From Rhodoligotrophos appendicifer (GTDB lineage: Bacteria > Pseudomonadota > Alphaproteobacteria > Rhizobiales > Im1): DNA of 64,000 bases. Positions 36,531 to 48,117 of the stretch are shown here, one piece after another. The notes under the pieces are model-generated. The model was given only the letters and a program-made list of their open reading frames with translations. It made no database searches and was not told where the DNA came from. The number at the start of each line of letters is the position of its first letter. The stretch's first letter is position 1. A program made the translations under genes and the position numbers. The stretch is from the NCBI RefSeq assembly GCF_007474605.1, contig NZ_VHKL01000007.1, positions 186,001 through 250,000 of the forward strand, given 5' to 3'.

Positions 36531-37334
36531 ATGAGCATTCCTATCGCGCTCACGATCGCCGGGTCCGATTCCGGAGGCGGCGCAGGGATCCAGGCGGACA
36601 TCAAGACCTTCTCGGCTCTGGGTGTTTACGGCGCATCGGTCATCACTGCCGTTACCGCCCAGAATACCCGCGCCGTGACGGCGATCGCGGAAATGGCGCC
36701 AGCGATCGTGTCTGCTCAGATCAGTGCGGTCTTCGATGATCTGGAAGTGGATGCCGTTAAAATTGGTATGCTTGCCAATGCCGAGATCATCCATGCCGTG
36801 GCTGAGGGCATCCGACGCTATCGCCCACGTCATGTGGTGCTCGATCCGGTAATGGTCGCCAAGAGCGGCGATCATCTGCTGCGGGCCGAAGCCGTCGAGG
36901 CCATGGTCACGACACTCATGCCCCTGGCAACGCTCATCACCCCGAACCTGCCAGAAGCGATCGTCCTCGGAGACTGGACGCAAGGAGCGGACGAAGCTGC
37001 GATGGTTGGACTGGGTCGCGCCCTTCTCGACAAGGGGGCGCAAGCAGTCTTGCTGAAGGGCGGCCATCTACAGACGGCGGATGCCGTGGACATGCTCATC
37101 GTTGGCACCCAGTCCACACGATTTTCGGCAAAGCGGATTTGTTCAAACAATACGCATGGTACCGGCTGCACCCTCTCGGCTGCGATCGCCGCTTACCTCG
37201 CCTTGGGCAGACCGCTTGCGGAGGCCGTGCAGGAGGCAAAATCTTATCTCAGCGGCGCCATTGCGGAAGCGGACACACTGAGCGTTGGGAGCGGGCATGG
37301 GCCCGTACACCATTTTTACCGGATGTGGCGCTAG
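36531..37334 (+). CDS. thiD: Hydroxymethylpyrimidine/phosphomethylpyrimidine kinase
   Basis: 267 residues from the ATG at 36531; the frame is open further upstream but [20 protein letters not shown] is the family N-terminus. The ribokinase-like fold shows [20 protein letters not shown], the [15 protein letters not shown] substrate segment, LLKGGHL and the anion hole with catalytic aspartate region in [20 protein letters not shown]. ThiD phosphorylates HMP and HMP-P in thiamine synthesis. No other thi genes or a TPP riboswitch are visible; the gene follows the decarboxylase by 82 bases. Confidence 0.95.
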   Translation: MSIPIALTIAGSDSGGGAGIQADIKTFSALGVYGASVITAVTAQNTRAVTAIAEMAPAIVSAQISAVFDDLEVDAVKIGMLANAEIIHAVAEGIRRYRPRHVVLDPVMVAKSGDHLLRAEAVEAMVTTLMPLATLITPNLPEAIVLGDWTQGADEAAMVGLGRALLDKGAQAVLLKGGHLQTADAVDMLIVGTQSTRFSAKRICSNNTHGTGCTLSAAIAAYLALGRPLAEAVQEAKSYLSGAIAEADTLSVGSGHGPVHHFYRMWR

Positions 37335-37390
37335 GCGGTGTGGTCGTCGGTATGCAGCAAGGGAGTATCGCGCCGGCGGCGGACTTTCGG

Positions 37391-37627
37391 TCAGAACGCC
37401 CGGAACGTGATAATGGTGTAGGTGTCGACAATATCCGGGATGACGTGCACCTTCTCGTTGATAAAGTGGCCGACATCCTCACCTTCGGGCAAATAGAACT
37501 TCACCAGAAGATCGAATCCACCGGCCGTTGAATAGATCTCGGATGCAATCTCGGCGTCGGCAATGGCGGTAGCCACCTGATAGGCCTTTCCCAGGGTGCA
37601 TTTTATCTGAACGAAGAACGGCTTCAT
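37391..37627 (-). CDS. Stand-alone AsnC/Lrp ligand-binding (RAM) domain protein
   Basis: 78 residues from the ATG at 37627, preceded by GGGAG with 5-base spacing. The whole protein is one RAM domain: MKPFFVQIKCTLGKAYQVAT, the TAGGFDLLVKFYLPEGEDVG middle with the ligand-site glycines, and a C-terminal strand ending TYTIITFRAF. There is no DNA-binding domain. Such single-domain proteins occur in alphaproteobacteria and may bind amino acids and dock on Lrp proteins; the exact role is not known. It converges on thiD (56 bases between) and is divergent from the substrate-binding protein gene. Confidence 0.88.
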   Translation of the reverse strand: MKPFFVQIKCTLGKAYQVATAIADAEIASEIYSTAGGFDLLVKFYLPEGEDVGHFINEKVHVIPDIVDTYTIITFRAF

Positions 37628-37794
37628 GACGACTCCCTGGGGTCCGATGGAAGAGCTCAAAATGGCAATCCTTAACCCAGCTGACAACTCCCCCGCGCAG
37701 ACGCTTTACAAGTTGGCCTTCCAGTGGCCAGTATCGCCCTCAGACACCGGCCGCCGAAGCGAGCCCGGGCGCGAGACGACGAGGAGGAGAATAG

Positions 37795-39003
37795 ATGACC
37801 GGCACCCTGAGGCGCTCTCTGATGGCAGCGGCATGCGTAACAGCCTTGACCACATCCGCTGCTTGGGCAGACGTGAAGATAGGATTTCTGGGCGGTTTCA
37901 CTGGCCCCATTGAAGCCTTGACGCCGCCGATCTTCGAAGGCGCAAAGCTCGCTGTAAAGGAGATCAACGATCAGGGTGGTGTGCTGGACGGACAGAAGAT
38001 CGACATGCCAAGCGGTGATTCGACCTGTGTGGATGCAACCGCCGCCGCCGCCGCCGGAGATCGCATGGTTAATTCCGAGAAGGTCATCGCCATTGTCGGT
38101 GCCCTATGCTCCGGCGAGACCATCGCCATCGCGAACAGCGCTGCCGTTCCTGGTGGGGTTATGATGATTTCGCCCGCCTCTACATCCCCTGCAGTCTCGC
38201 TGCTGGAAGATAATGACCTTGTCTTCCGCACGACGCCTTCAGACAGCTTCCAGGGCGAGGCCATGGCTAAGTTGCTCAAGGAGAAGGGCATCGAGAACGT
38301 GGCCATCACCTATGTGAACAACGACTACGGAAAGGGTTTCGCAGATGCCCTGGAAGCCCATTTCGCAGCGGCTGGCGGCGTCATCATGGCGAAGGAGCCC
38401 CATGAGGAAGGCAAAGCCGACTATCGCGCGGAACTCGGACAGCTTGCTTCCTCCGGAGCCGACACTCTGATCGTTCTGGCCTATGCCTCGGGTTCCGGTC
38501 AAACCATCATCCGCCAAGCGATAGAAGGTGGCGATTTCGCCAAATTCGTGGGCGGCGACGGCATGATCTCGGATGAATTGGTGACCGCCATTGGCGCCGA
38601 CAGGCTGAACGGCATGATTGGTACCAAAGCTGGCCGCCCCGAAATTCCAGGATCCGACGTCTTCACTAAGCTAGCCAAGGACGCGGGCCTCGATCCTTCC
38701 GCCGTCTATGCGGCGCAAGCTTATGACGCGGCTTTCCTAACCGCCTTGGCGATCGAGAAGAGCGGAAAGGCGGAGAGGGCAGGGCTGAACAAGGCATTGC
38801 GGGAAGTGACGAGCGGTAAGGGTGAGGCCATCCTGCCGGGTGAATGGTCAAAGGCCAAGAAGCTGATCAGCGAAGGCAAGGACGTTCATTATTCCGGCGC
38901 TGGCGGCAATCTCACCTTTGATCGCCGCGGCGACGTTCCCGGCGTTATCGTCGAAATGCTCGTAAAGGACGGGCATTTCACTGAGGTTGGCCAGATCAAC
39001 TGA
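37795..39003 (+). CDS. Branched-chain amino acid-type ABC transporter substrate-binding protein
   Basis: 402 residues. A signal peptide with a basic start MTGTLRRS and cleavage after TTSAAWA is followed by DVKIGFLGGFTGPIEALTPP, the LivJ-type periplasmic-binding N-terminus. VGALCSGETIAIANSAA and YVNNDYGKGFADALE are typical of the receptor ANF-like fold of family HAAT. The ligand is unlikely to be predicted, though branched-chain amino acids, amides or short-chain acids are usual. No permease or ATPase genes adjoin it, so it is an orphan component. A cysteine pair C77/C103 region may form a disulfide. Behind it lies the RTX remnant. Confidence 0.92.
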   Translation: MTGTLRRSLMAAACVTALTTSAAWADVKIGFLGGFTGPIEALTPPIFEGAKLAVKEINDQGGVLDGQKIDMPSGDSTCVDATAAAAAGDRMVNSEKVIAIVGALCSGETIAIANSAAVPGGVMMISPASTSPAVSLLEDNDLVFRTTPSDSFQGEAMAKLLKEKGIENVAITYVNNDYGKGFADALEAHFAAAGGVIMAKEPHEEGKADYRAELGQLASSGADTLIVLAYASGSGQTIIRQAIEGGDFAKFVGGDGMISDELVTAIGADRLNGMIGTKAGRPEIPGSDVFTKLAKDAGLDPSAVYAAQAYDAAFLTALAIEKSGKAERAGLNKALREVTSGKGEAILPGEWSKAKKLISEGKDVHYSGAGGNLTFDRRGDVPGVIVEMLVKDGHFTEVGQIN

Positions 39004-39075
39004 TCTCACCGACACCCACTGTCCGAGATCCACTTCGGGAATACAGCAGCGGATCTCGGGCAGATCGTCCAGAAG

Positions 39076-39480
39076 TCAGGCGGAGAGGAAATCTGCAGCC
39101 GAGAGATCGTTTTTACTAACGCCGACAAGGATGATCTTGACGCCACCGCCCAGTCCGAGAAAGGCACTTGAGCGGTCCTGCTTCGTCCTCCCGGGAGCCA
39201 AAGCCAGTGACATCCAGACGACCATGTTCGCCAATTCAGCACCGGACGTCGTAATCGAAGACGGTGTCAACTCCGCTGCCGGGAGCGAGGACGGGAAAAA
39301 AATCTCACCTAAGCCGCCGCCTAGAACGTCATCTAAGTAACTGGCGTTGAGTATGTCGGCTCCGGCCCCGCATCGCCTTCGTCCATATGGTGGTCGCAAC
39401 CGGCTTCGCCGGCTAATCGATCATTACCTATTCTACCCGTAAGAAGAACCATTTCCTTCACCGCCGAGCACCCCATCGCT
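39076..39480 (-). pseudogene. Decayed C-terminal part of an RTX (haemolysin-type calcium-binding) protein
   Basis: Three reading frames each give RTX-type pieces in the right order. From 39480: SDGVLGGEGNG, then GNDRLAGEAG in another frame, then GAGADILNASYLDDVLGGGL (ORF start at 39399). A one-base shift is needed to read DFFPVLAPGSGVDTVFDYDV, then a TGA, then RLDVTGFGSREDEAG. A further shift leads to LGGGVKIILVGVSKNDLSA and DFLSA, ending at 39076. Glycine-aspartate nonapeptide spacing and the GVDTVFDYDV and VGVSKNDLSAADF segments are the usual end of secreted RTX proteins. At least two frameshifts and one nonsense codon are present, so it is dead. No upstream part of the gene remains. Confidence 0.75.
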
Positions 39481-39673
39481 GCGGCAGATTTTCTACTGCC
39501 TATTCAAGCTCCTCCTGAGGCACGGTTGAGGAGCAAACCCGCAATTACGAAGAGTGAAGACCCCGAGCACTGCCATGGGCTCTGAAACTCGCCGTTGCGT
39601 GACGGGAGGAAATGCGCTTTAATAATCCTCTCGCGGTAGCGCAGGCTTCCGCTTATCTTGATCGGCAGGATTC

Positions 39674-39796
39674 ATGGCGCGCATGATCTCGTGCAGCCAC
39701 ATCGCAGGTAACGCTTCCGCCGCGGCAGACATCCGTCTCGCCGCCATCCGGACGCTTGCGCTGCCAGCCGCCGCCCTCCTTCTTAGCTGCCCCTGA
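39674..39796 (+). CDS. Probable leuA leader peptide
   Basis: 40 codons starting at ATG 39674, with AGGA a few bases before it, and ending at TGA 39794-39796, 106 bases before leuA. The C-terminal half reads RLAAIRTLALPAAALLLSCP, with six leucine codons including CTC CTT CTT in a row at 39776-39784. The stop codon lies in the left arm of a hairpin. Leucine-rich leader peptides that control leuA by attenuation are established in rhizobia. This is inference from position and composition. The larger ORF on the opposite strand (39619-39861) is regarded as a shadow. Confidence 0.45.
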   Translation: MARMISCSHIAGNASAAADIRLAAIRTLALPAAALLLSCP

Positions 39797-39833
39797 GTAT
39801 CGACTGCTTCTGATCGAGGCGGGTATTCAGGGG
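39790..39833 (+). promoter_or_regulatory. Hairpin overlapping the leuA leader stop
   Basis: CCCCTGA at 39790-39796 pairs with TCAGGGG at 39827-39833. The GGGG can instead pair with the C-run at 39848-39853, so two exclusive folds exist. TGCTTCTG at 39804-39811 is also nearly complementary to the leuA ribosome binding region CAGGAAGC. No T-tract follows, so translational control seems more likely than classical termination. Confidence 0.4.
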
Positions 39834-39902
39834 ATGAACTGATAAAGCCCCCCAAGATCATAGCCCGACATCTCGGGTCGTAAGATTCAGGAAGCCAGTT
39901 CC

Positions 39903-41486
39903 ATGACTGTCGAACACATTCAGCGCCCCAGCGTATCCACGAGCGACAAAGATCACGTCATCATCTTCGACACCACTTTGCGAGACGGCGAGCAGTCGCC
40001 CGGTGCTACAATGAGCTTCGAGGAGAAGCTCGAAGTCGCTGATTTGCTCGACCAGATGGGAGTCGACATCATCGAAGCCGGCTTTCCCATCGCGTCGGAA
40101 GGCGATTTCCAGGCAGTTGCCGAGATTGCGCGCCAGACCAAGCGGGCGACCATTGCCGGTCTCGCCCGAGCCATTCCGATCGACATCGCGCGGGCAGGGG
40201 AGGCGGTGCGCCATGCCAAGAGCCCACGCATCCACACCTTCGTCTCCACCTCGCCGATCCATCTGGAGCATCAGATGAAGAAGAACCAGGACGAGGTGCT
40301 GGAGATCGTCATCGCCACCGTCACCCAGGCCCGCGGTCTGGTCGACAATGTGGAATGGTCCGGGATGGATGCGACCCGCACGCCCATCGATTTCCTCGCG
40401 CGTTGCGTCGAAGCGGCGATCAAGGCCGGCGCGACCACCATCAATTTGCCGGACACCGTCGGCTATACGACACCGGAAGAATATTGCGCGATGTTCGAGA
40501 ACCTGCGCAACCGCGTGCCCAACGCGGATAAGGCAATCTTTTCCGTCCATTGCCACAATGATCTGGGGCTGGCGGTCGCCAATTCTCTGGCGGGCCTGCG
40601 TGGTGGGGCGCGGCAGATTGAATGCACCATCAACGGCATCGGCGAGCGTGCTGGAAACGCAGCGCTGGAAGAAGTCGTCATGGCGATGAAGGTGCGTGGT
40701 GACGTGCTGCCCTACACGACAAATGTGGATGCCAGCATGCTGGTCCGGGCCTCAAAGCTGGTGGCCGCAGCGACGTCATTTCCAGTTCAGTATAACAAAG
40801 CGATCGTTGGCAAGAATGCCTTCGCCCATGAGAGCGGCATCCATCAGGACGGCATGCTAAAGAATTCCGAGACCTACGAAATCATGCGTCCGGAGGATAT
40901 CGGCCTCAAATCGTCCTCCCTGGTGATGGGCAAGCATTCCGGCCGGCACGCCTTCCGCAAGAAGCTGGAGGAACTGGGACATCAGCTCTCCGACAATGCC
41001 TTCCAGGATGCCTTCGAGCGATTCAAGGCCTTGGCGGACAAGAAGAAGCACGTCTATGACGAGGATTTGGAGGCGCTCATCGACGATCAGGTCACGCGCT
41101 CGGCCGACCTGATCAAGGTTGAAGCGCTGACCGTCATTGCTGGAACCGGAGGCCCGCAACGGGCGACCATCACGCTCAGTGTGAACGGCAAGCACATCAC
41201 CAAAGAGTGCACGGGTGATGGTCCGGTGGATGCCACCTTCAATGCGATCAAGGCAGCCGTCGACCATACGGCCAATCTGCAATTGTTCCAGGTGAAGGCC
41301 GTCACCGAGGGCACGGATGCACAAGCGGATGTGAGTGTACGGCTCGAAGAGGATGGACGGTCCTTCACCGGTCGCGGCACGGACACCGACACGATGGTGG
41401 CTGCAGCGCGCGCCTATGTGGGCGCCTTGAACAAGCTGATGGCGCGGCGCGCCATGGGCAAGTCGGGCGTGCTCGCTGCGGGCTAG
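39903..41486 (+). CDS. leuA: 2-isopropylmalate synthase
   Basis: 527 residues, the length of LeuA with its C-terminal regulatory domain. The DRE-TIM metallolyase core shows DTTLRDGEQSPGATMSFEEK near residues 24-43, HCHNDLGLAVANSLAG with the metal-binding HxH, and GERAGNAALEEVV. The C-terminal regulatory domain (about 400-520), including VRLEEDGRSFTGRGTDTDTM, is the leucine-feedback site. It condenses acetyl-CoA with 2-ketoisovalerate. AGGAAG lies 8 bases before the ATG. It is preceded by a candidate leader and followed by 201 bases holding a strong hairpin. Confidence 0.97.
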   Translation: MTVEHIQRPSVSTSDKDHVIIFDTTLRDGEQSPGATMSFEEKLEVADLLDQMGVDIIEAGFPIASEGDFQAVAEIARQTKRATIAGLARAIPIDIARAGEAVRHAKSPRIHTFVSTSPIHLEHQMKKNQDEVLEIVIATVTQARGLVDNVEWSGMDATRTPIDFLARCVEAAIKAGATTINLPDTVGYTTPEEYCAMFENLRNRVPNADKAIFSVHCHNDLGLAVANSLAGLRGGARQIECTINGIGERAGNAALEEVVMAMKVRGDVLPYTTNVDASMLVRASKLVAAATSFPVQYNKAIVGKNAFAHESGIHQDGMLKNSETYEIMRPEDIGLKSSSLVMGKHSGRHAFRKKLEELGHQLSDNAFQDAFERFKALADKKKHVYDEDLEALIDDQVTRSADLIKVEALTVIAGTGGPQRATITLSVNGKHITKECTGDGPVDATFNAIKAAVDHTANLQLFQVKAVTEGTDAQADVSVRLEEDGRSFTGRGTDTDTMVAAARAYVGALNKLMARRAMGKSGVLAAG

Positions 41487-41515
41487 CGGGACGGATGCCG
41501 AGGTGCACGTCTAGA

Positions 41516-41552
41516 GCGGGAGAGGTGTCCACATCATGGACGCCGCTCCCGC
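41516..41552 (+). terminator. Long hairpin between leuA and alaS
   Basis: GCGGGAG at 41516-41522 pairs with CTCCCGC at 41546-41552; after an A/G mismatch GGTGTCCA pairs with TGGACGCC around the loop CATCA. Fifteen pairs with one wobble make it very stable. No T-tract follows, so it is either a leuA 3' end structure or part of the alaS leader. Confidence 0.5.
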
Positions 41553-41687
41553 CGGGGCATGCAGCCTCGTCCGCCGTTCTTCTGTGAGGAAGGATGGATG
41601 CCGTGACGGCAGGCGCGACCTTGCCCGCTGCTCTTCGATACGATAATCCCGGTTTTCTCGGGCCTCGGCCAATGACAGGACAGCGCG

Positions 41688-44381
<2,694 letters not shown>

Positions 44382-44451
44382 GCAGATTCGTAATCACGCG
44401 CGTAACCTTTTCATGATCTTATGATCCGACAGACTCAACGGGAGAGGTTTC

Positions 44452-44712
44452 ATGCGCGTGTGGAATTTGCGGCAAGGCGGCTTGGCGGCAGCTTTCGTGC
44501 TCGGTATTGGGGCAACCGTCGCCGGGCAGCAGGTGATCACCTCAGCTCTGGCGAACCAACCTTACATGCAGTCTGCGCTGGGGGCCCTGCGTTCGGCCTT
44601 GGGGAATCTGCAAGCGGCAGAGCCGAACAAGGGTGGCCATCGGGAACGAGCCATTGCGCTGGTAGAGCAAGCCATAGGCGAGGTCGAGTCGGGAATTGCC
44701 TACGCCGAATAG
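44452..44712 (+). CDS. Small secreted or membrane-anchored protein, unknown function
   Basis: 86 residues. The N-terminus MRVWNLRQGGLAAAFVLGIG with a hydrophobic stretch to about residue 25 looks like a signal peptide or an anchor; no clear cleavage site after it. The rest, PYMQSALGALRSALGNLQAA then NKGGHRERAIALVEQAIGEV, is a helical hairpin pattern seen in several alphaproteobacterial exported proteins (MQ.AL.AL..A...L..A...KGGHR..A), of unknown function. The start has GGGAGAGG seven bases upstream. It ends 22 bases before the start chosen for the channel gene, suggesting co-transcription. Confidence 0.8.
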   Translation: MRVWNLRQGGLAAAFVLGIGATVAGQQVITSALANQPYMQSALGALRSALGNLQAAEPNKGGHRERAIALVEQAIGEVESGIAYAE

Positions 44713-44734
44713 GCCAACTGCAAAGACCCGCTCA

Positions 44735-45910
44735 ATGCCGGCGCGCAAAAAACGTCTGAGAACAATCCGGCGAGCCGTCTTCGACATCCTCGAAGGCGGC
44801 CGTCGAGGGGAAGTGACGGCAAGAATTCTCAACGACTTCGTAATCGTCCTGATCATTGCCAATGTCGGGGCGGCGATCGTGGAGACCGTGTCTTGGATTC
44901 AGGCGGATTACGGTGCGATCTTCAACGCATTCGATACGGTCTGCGTCACGATCTTTATCATTGAGTATGCGGCACGGATCTGGACTGCCCCGGAAAACCC
45001 CATCTTCCGACAATTGAATCCGTGGAAGGCCCGGAGCCGGTTCGCCGCAGCACCCCTGATGATCATCGATCTCGTTGCCATCATCCCCTTTTTTCTCGAG
45101 TTCCTACTTCCGGCCGATTTCGCAATTCTCCGCGTGCTGCGCTTCATCCGTTTCTTCAGGCTCACGCGCTATTCCACCGCCATGGGCACCATCGGCAGGG
45201 TCCTTGCCGCTGAGCGCCGATCGCTGTTCGCCGCAGCAGTGCTAATGATCAGCGCAATGCTCGTGTCATCCGTTGCCATGTATCTGGCGGAACGGTTTGC
45301 CCAACCGGACAAGTTCGGCGATGTGCCAAGCGCCATGTGGTGGTCCATCGTCACCCTGGCGACCGTCGGGTATGGAGATGTGGTGCCGATAACTCTCATC
45401 GGAAAAGTCATCGGGGGGGTGACAATCATCATTGGTCTTGGCCTCTTCGCTCTGCCGGTCGCCATCGTCGCAACAGGGTTTCAGAACGAAATTCACCGGC
45501 GGGATTTCGTGGTAAGTTACGGTCTCGTGGCGCGCGTTCCGCTGTTTAGCCATCTCGATGCCGACGGCATCGTGCAGGTGGTGCGGATGCTCTCAGCGCG
45601 ACGCGTGCCGGCGGGCGCCATCATCGTGCGGAGAGGAGAGCCGGCAGATGCCATGTTCTTCATCGTCAGCGGCTCCGTCGAGGTGGCGGTGCGCGGTAAA
45701 CCGGTGAAGTTGATCGCTGGGGAATTCTTCGGCGAAATGGCGCTACTGGCGCGAAGCGAAAGAACGGCCACGGTCAGAGCTCTGGAGCCCAGCGAATTGC
45801 TGGTGCTTGAATCGGCCGACTTCGAACGCTTGGTAGAGAACGATCCCCATATCGCCGAGGCGATTACCGCCATCGTGGATCGTCGGGCGGGGGCTGAGAT
45901 TGCCTCTTGA
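44735..45910 (+). CDS. Potassium channel with six-helix core and cyclic nucleotide-binding domain
   Basis: 391 residues from the ATG at 44735; a TTG at 44696 would overlap the upstream gene. Helices S1-S4 occupy about 35-150, with the arginine-rich S4 LRVLRFIRFFRLTRY. The pore filter is TVGYGD at 210-215, followed by S6. From about 265 a cyclic nucleotide-binding domain is seen (FSHLDADGIVQVVRMLSARR, VSGSVEVAVRG, phosphate-binding GEFFGEMALLARSERTATVR at 329-348). The layout is that of MloK1-type prokaryotic CNG channels. It should pass potassium across the inner membrane under cyclic nucleotide control; ligand preference not determined. Confidence 0.93.
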   Translation: MPARKKRLRTIRRAVFDILEGGRRGEVTARILNDFVIVLIIANVGAAIVETVSWIQADYGAIFNAFDTVCVTIFIIEYAARIWTAPENPIFRQLNPWKARSRFAAAPLMIIDLVAIIPFFLEFLLPADFAILRVLRFIRFFRLTRYSTAMGTIGRVLAAERRSLFAAAVLMISAMLVSSVAMYLAERFAQPDKFGDVPSAMWWSIVTLATVGYGDVVPITLIGKVIGGVTIIIGLGLFALPVAIVATGFQNEIHRRDFVVSYGLVARVPLFSHLDADGIVQVVRMLSARRVPAGAIIVRRGEPADAMFFIVSGSVEVAVRGKPVKLIAGEFFGEMALLARSERTATVRALEPSELLVLESADFERLVENDPHIAEAITAIVDRRAGAEIAS

Positions 45911-45967
45911 GAGAACCGGCCTTGTCGGCGCCACAAAATATAGCGCCGACAAGGATTTCTTGCTGCC

Positions 45968-47185
45968 TCAGACGTTGCTCATAGCCGCTTCAAGATTTGC
46001 GCGAACCTTATCGAGGAAGCCGGTAGTGGACAGCCATTTTTGCTCGGGTCCCACGAGAATGGCCAGATCCTTCGTCATATCGCCGGCTTCAATCGTGTCG
46101 ACGGTCACCGTTTCGAGGAGGGAAGCAAACTTCTTCAGCGCTTCGTTCCCATCGAGCTTGGCGCGGTGGCTCAGGCCGCGGGTCCACGCAAAGATGGATG
46201 CGGTCGAGTTGGTAGAGGTCTCCTTGCCCTGCTGATGCAGACGATAATGACGAGTGACCGTGCCGTGAGCCGCTTCCGCCTCGACCGTCTGTCCGTCAGG
46301 GGTCATCAAGACGGAACTCATGAGGCCAAGCGAACCGAAGCCCTGAGCCACGGTGTCGGATTGCACGTCCCCGTCATAATTTTTGCAGGCCCAGACATAG
46401 CCCCCCGACCACTTCATGCAGGATGCAACCATGTCGTCGATCAAGCGATGCTCATAGACGAGCCCGAATTTCTTGAACTCGGAAGCAAATTCCGCATCGA
46501 AAACCTCCTGGAAGAGGTCCTTGAACCGACCGTCATAGGCTTTCAGGATCGTGTTTTTGGTCGACAGGTAGACGGGATATTTGCGCTGCAGGCCATAATT
46601 GAAAGAAGCCCGAGCAAATTCGCGAATCGAGTCGTCGAGATTGTACATCGCCATGGCGACGCCGCCGCCGGGATAGGCGAACACCTCATGCTCGATCGTC
46701 TCGCCGTCGTCTCCAACAAACTTGATCGATAATTTGCCTTTCCCCGGCACAACAAAATCTGTCGCACGATACTGATCACCGAAGGCATGGCGGCCGATGA
46801 TGATCGGCTGGGTCCAGCCTGGTACGAGCTTGGGAATGTTGGAGCAGATAATGGGCTCGCGAAAGACGACGCCGCCGAGGATGTTGCGGATCGTGCCGTT
46901 GGGCGACTTCCACATTTTCTTCAGCTTGAACTCTTCGACGCGAGCCTCGTCGGGCGTGATCGTCGCGCATTTTACCCCGACGCCGTATTTCTTGATTGCC
47001 TCGGCAGCGTCGATGGTGACCTTGTCGTTGGTCTCATCGCGATATTCGACACCCAGATCGTAGTATTTGAGGTCGATATCGAGATAGGGCAGGATCAGCT
47101 TGTCTTTGATGAAGTGCCAGATGATCCGGGTCATTTCATCGCCGTCTAGTTCGACGACCGGGTTATCGACCTTGATCTTCGCCAT
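45968..47185 (-). CDS. icd: NADP-dependent isocitrate dehydrogenase (eukaryote-like type)
   Basis: 405 residues. [20 protein letters not shown] at the N-terminus, then [20 protein letters not shown] and the [20 protein letters not shown] block belong to the homodimeric type II IDH subgroup found in alphaproteobacteria and eukaryotes. [20 protein letters not shown] carries the metal-binding aspartates, and [11 protein letters not shown] the NADP-site histidine. It oxidises isocitrate in the TCA cycle. It converges on the channel gene with 57 bases between and is divergent from trmJ with a 143-base promoter region. Confidence 0.97.
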   Translation of the reverse strand: MAKIKVDNPVVELDGDEMTRIIWHFIKDKLILPYLDIDLKYYDLGVEYRDETNDKVTIDAAEAIKKYGVGVKCATITPDEARVEEFKLKKMWKSPNGTIRNILGGVVFREPIICSNIPKLVPGWTQPIIIGRHAFGDQYRATDFVVPGKGKLSIKFVGDDGETIEHEVFAYPGGGVAMAMYNLDDSIREFARASFNYGLQRKYPVYLSTKNTILKAYDGRFKDLFQEVFDAEFASEFKKFGLVYEHRLIDDMVASCMKWSGGYVWACKNYDGDVQSDTVAQGFGSLGLMSSVLMTPDGQTVEAEAAHGTVTRHYRLHQQGKETSTNSTASIFAWTRGLSHRAKLDGNEALKKFASLLETVTVDTIEAGDMTKDLAILVGPEQKWLSTTGFLDKVRANLEAAMSNV

Positions 47186-47328
47186 CTTTTTTCGGACCTC
47201 AGCTTAGGGTGTCTGGGAATTGTTCGGATGGGGGCGACTTCATAGCATCCTCACCAGATTGATCAATCCCACCGGATGGCTTATGCAAGCCGGCCCGCGG
47301 AAAAGGCCGAGAGAGGAACTCTTCCCCA

Positions 47329-48117
47329 TTGAGCGAAGTCGCAGCGCCAGTCGTCATCCTCGTCCATCCGCAACTGGGTGAAAACATCGGTGCGGCGGCC
47401 AGAGCCATGGCCAATTTCGCGTTGTCAGAGCTGAGGCTGGTGCAGCCAAGGGATGGTTGGCCCAGTTTTCAAGCCGTTGCAAGCGCATCGGGTGCAAGCT
47501 GGATCATCGACGGGGCGCAGGTGTTCACGACCCTCGAAGAGGCCATCGCCGACCTCACTTATGTCATGGCCACCACTGCGCGGCGTCGCGATCAGGTCAA
47601 GCCGGTGCTCACTCCTGAGACGGCCGCCCGTGCCTGCGTCGAACACATGGCGGACGGCCAGAGGGTGGGCCTCATGTTCGGCCCGGAAAGGACGGGTCTA
47701 GACGGTGACCAGATCGCGTTGGCGGATGCAGTGATCATGGCACCAGTGAACCCAGGCTTCCCCTCACTGAACCTCGCGCAGGCAGTCCTGCTCATCGGCT
47801 ATGAGTGGTTCAAGCTCACAGGAAGCGGCTCGCTCGGCCGTGAGACTGCGATCGAGCCCGCAGGACGCGAAGGTCTCTATCTTCGCGATACACGCCTGGC
47901 CACAAAAGCGGAACTTGTTGGATTCTTTACCCGGCTCGAAGAGGGGCTCGATCGCGCAGGGTTCCTGCGGCCGCCGGAAAAGGCACCGAACATGATCCGT
48001 AACCTTCGCAATCTTTTTGGGAGAGCACAGCTTACCGAGCAGGAGGTGCGAACGCTCCATGGGGTCCTCTCCGCTTTCACTCGCTACCGGTGGGGAAGCA
48101 AGGGAGACCTTTCGTGA
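47329..48117 (+). CDS. trmJ: tRNA 2'-O-methyltransferase TrmJ-like (SpoU family)
   Basis: 262 residues starting at a TTG (47329), the only start giving the family N-terminus SEVAAPVVILVHPQLGENIG; GAGAGGAA lies about 11 bases before. The trefoil-knot SPOUT motifs are NIGAAARAMANFALSELRLV, LMFGPERTGLDGDQIALADA and APVNPGFPSLNLAQAVLLIG. TrmJ methylates position 32 of tRNAs. A C-terminal extension is present (LRNLFGRAQLTEQEVRTLHG), as in TrmJ. The TTG start may keep expression low. Overlaps murI by four bases (GTGA). Confidence 0.92.
   Translation: MSEVAAPVVILVHPQLGENIGAAARAMANFALSELRLVQPRDGWPSFQAVASASGASWIIDGAQVFTTLEEAIADLTYVMATTARRRDQVKPVLTPETAARACVEHMADGQRVGLMFGPERTGLDGDQIALADAVIMAPVNPGFPSLNLAQAVLLIGYEWFKLTGSGSLGRETAIEPAGREGLYLRDTRLATKAELVGFFTRLEEGLDRAGFLRPPEKAPNMIRNLRNLFGRAQLTEQEVRTLHGVLSAFTRYRWGSKGDLS

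Noticed and set aside
38987-39340. 117-codon plus-strand ORF behind the substrate-binding protein gene
   Set aside because: Low-complexity composition and opposite to the RTX remnant, which explains the sequence better.
39619-39861. 80-codon minus-strand ORF upstream of leuA
   Set aside because: It lies opposite the proposed leader ORF and has no clear start signal. The C-terminal part looks hydrophilic and could be real, but evidence is too thin.
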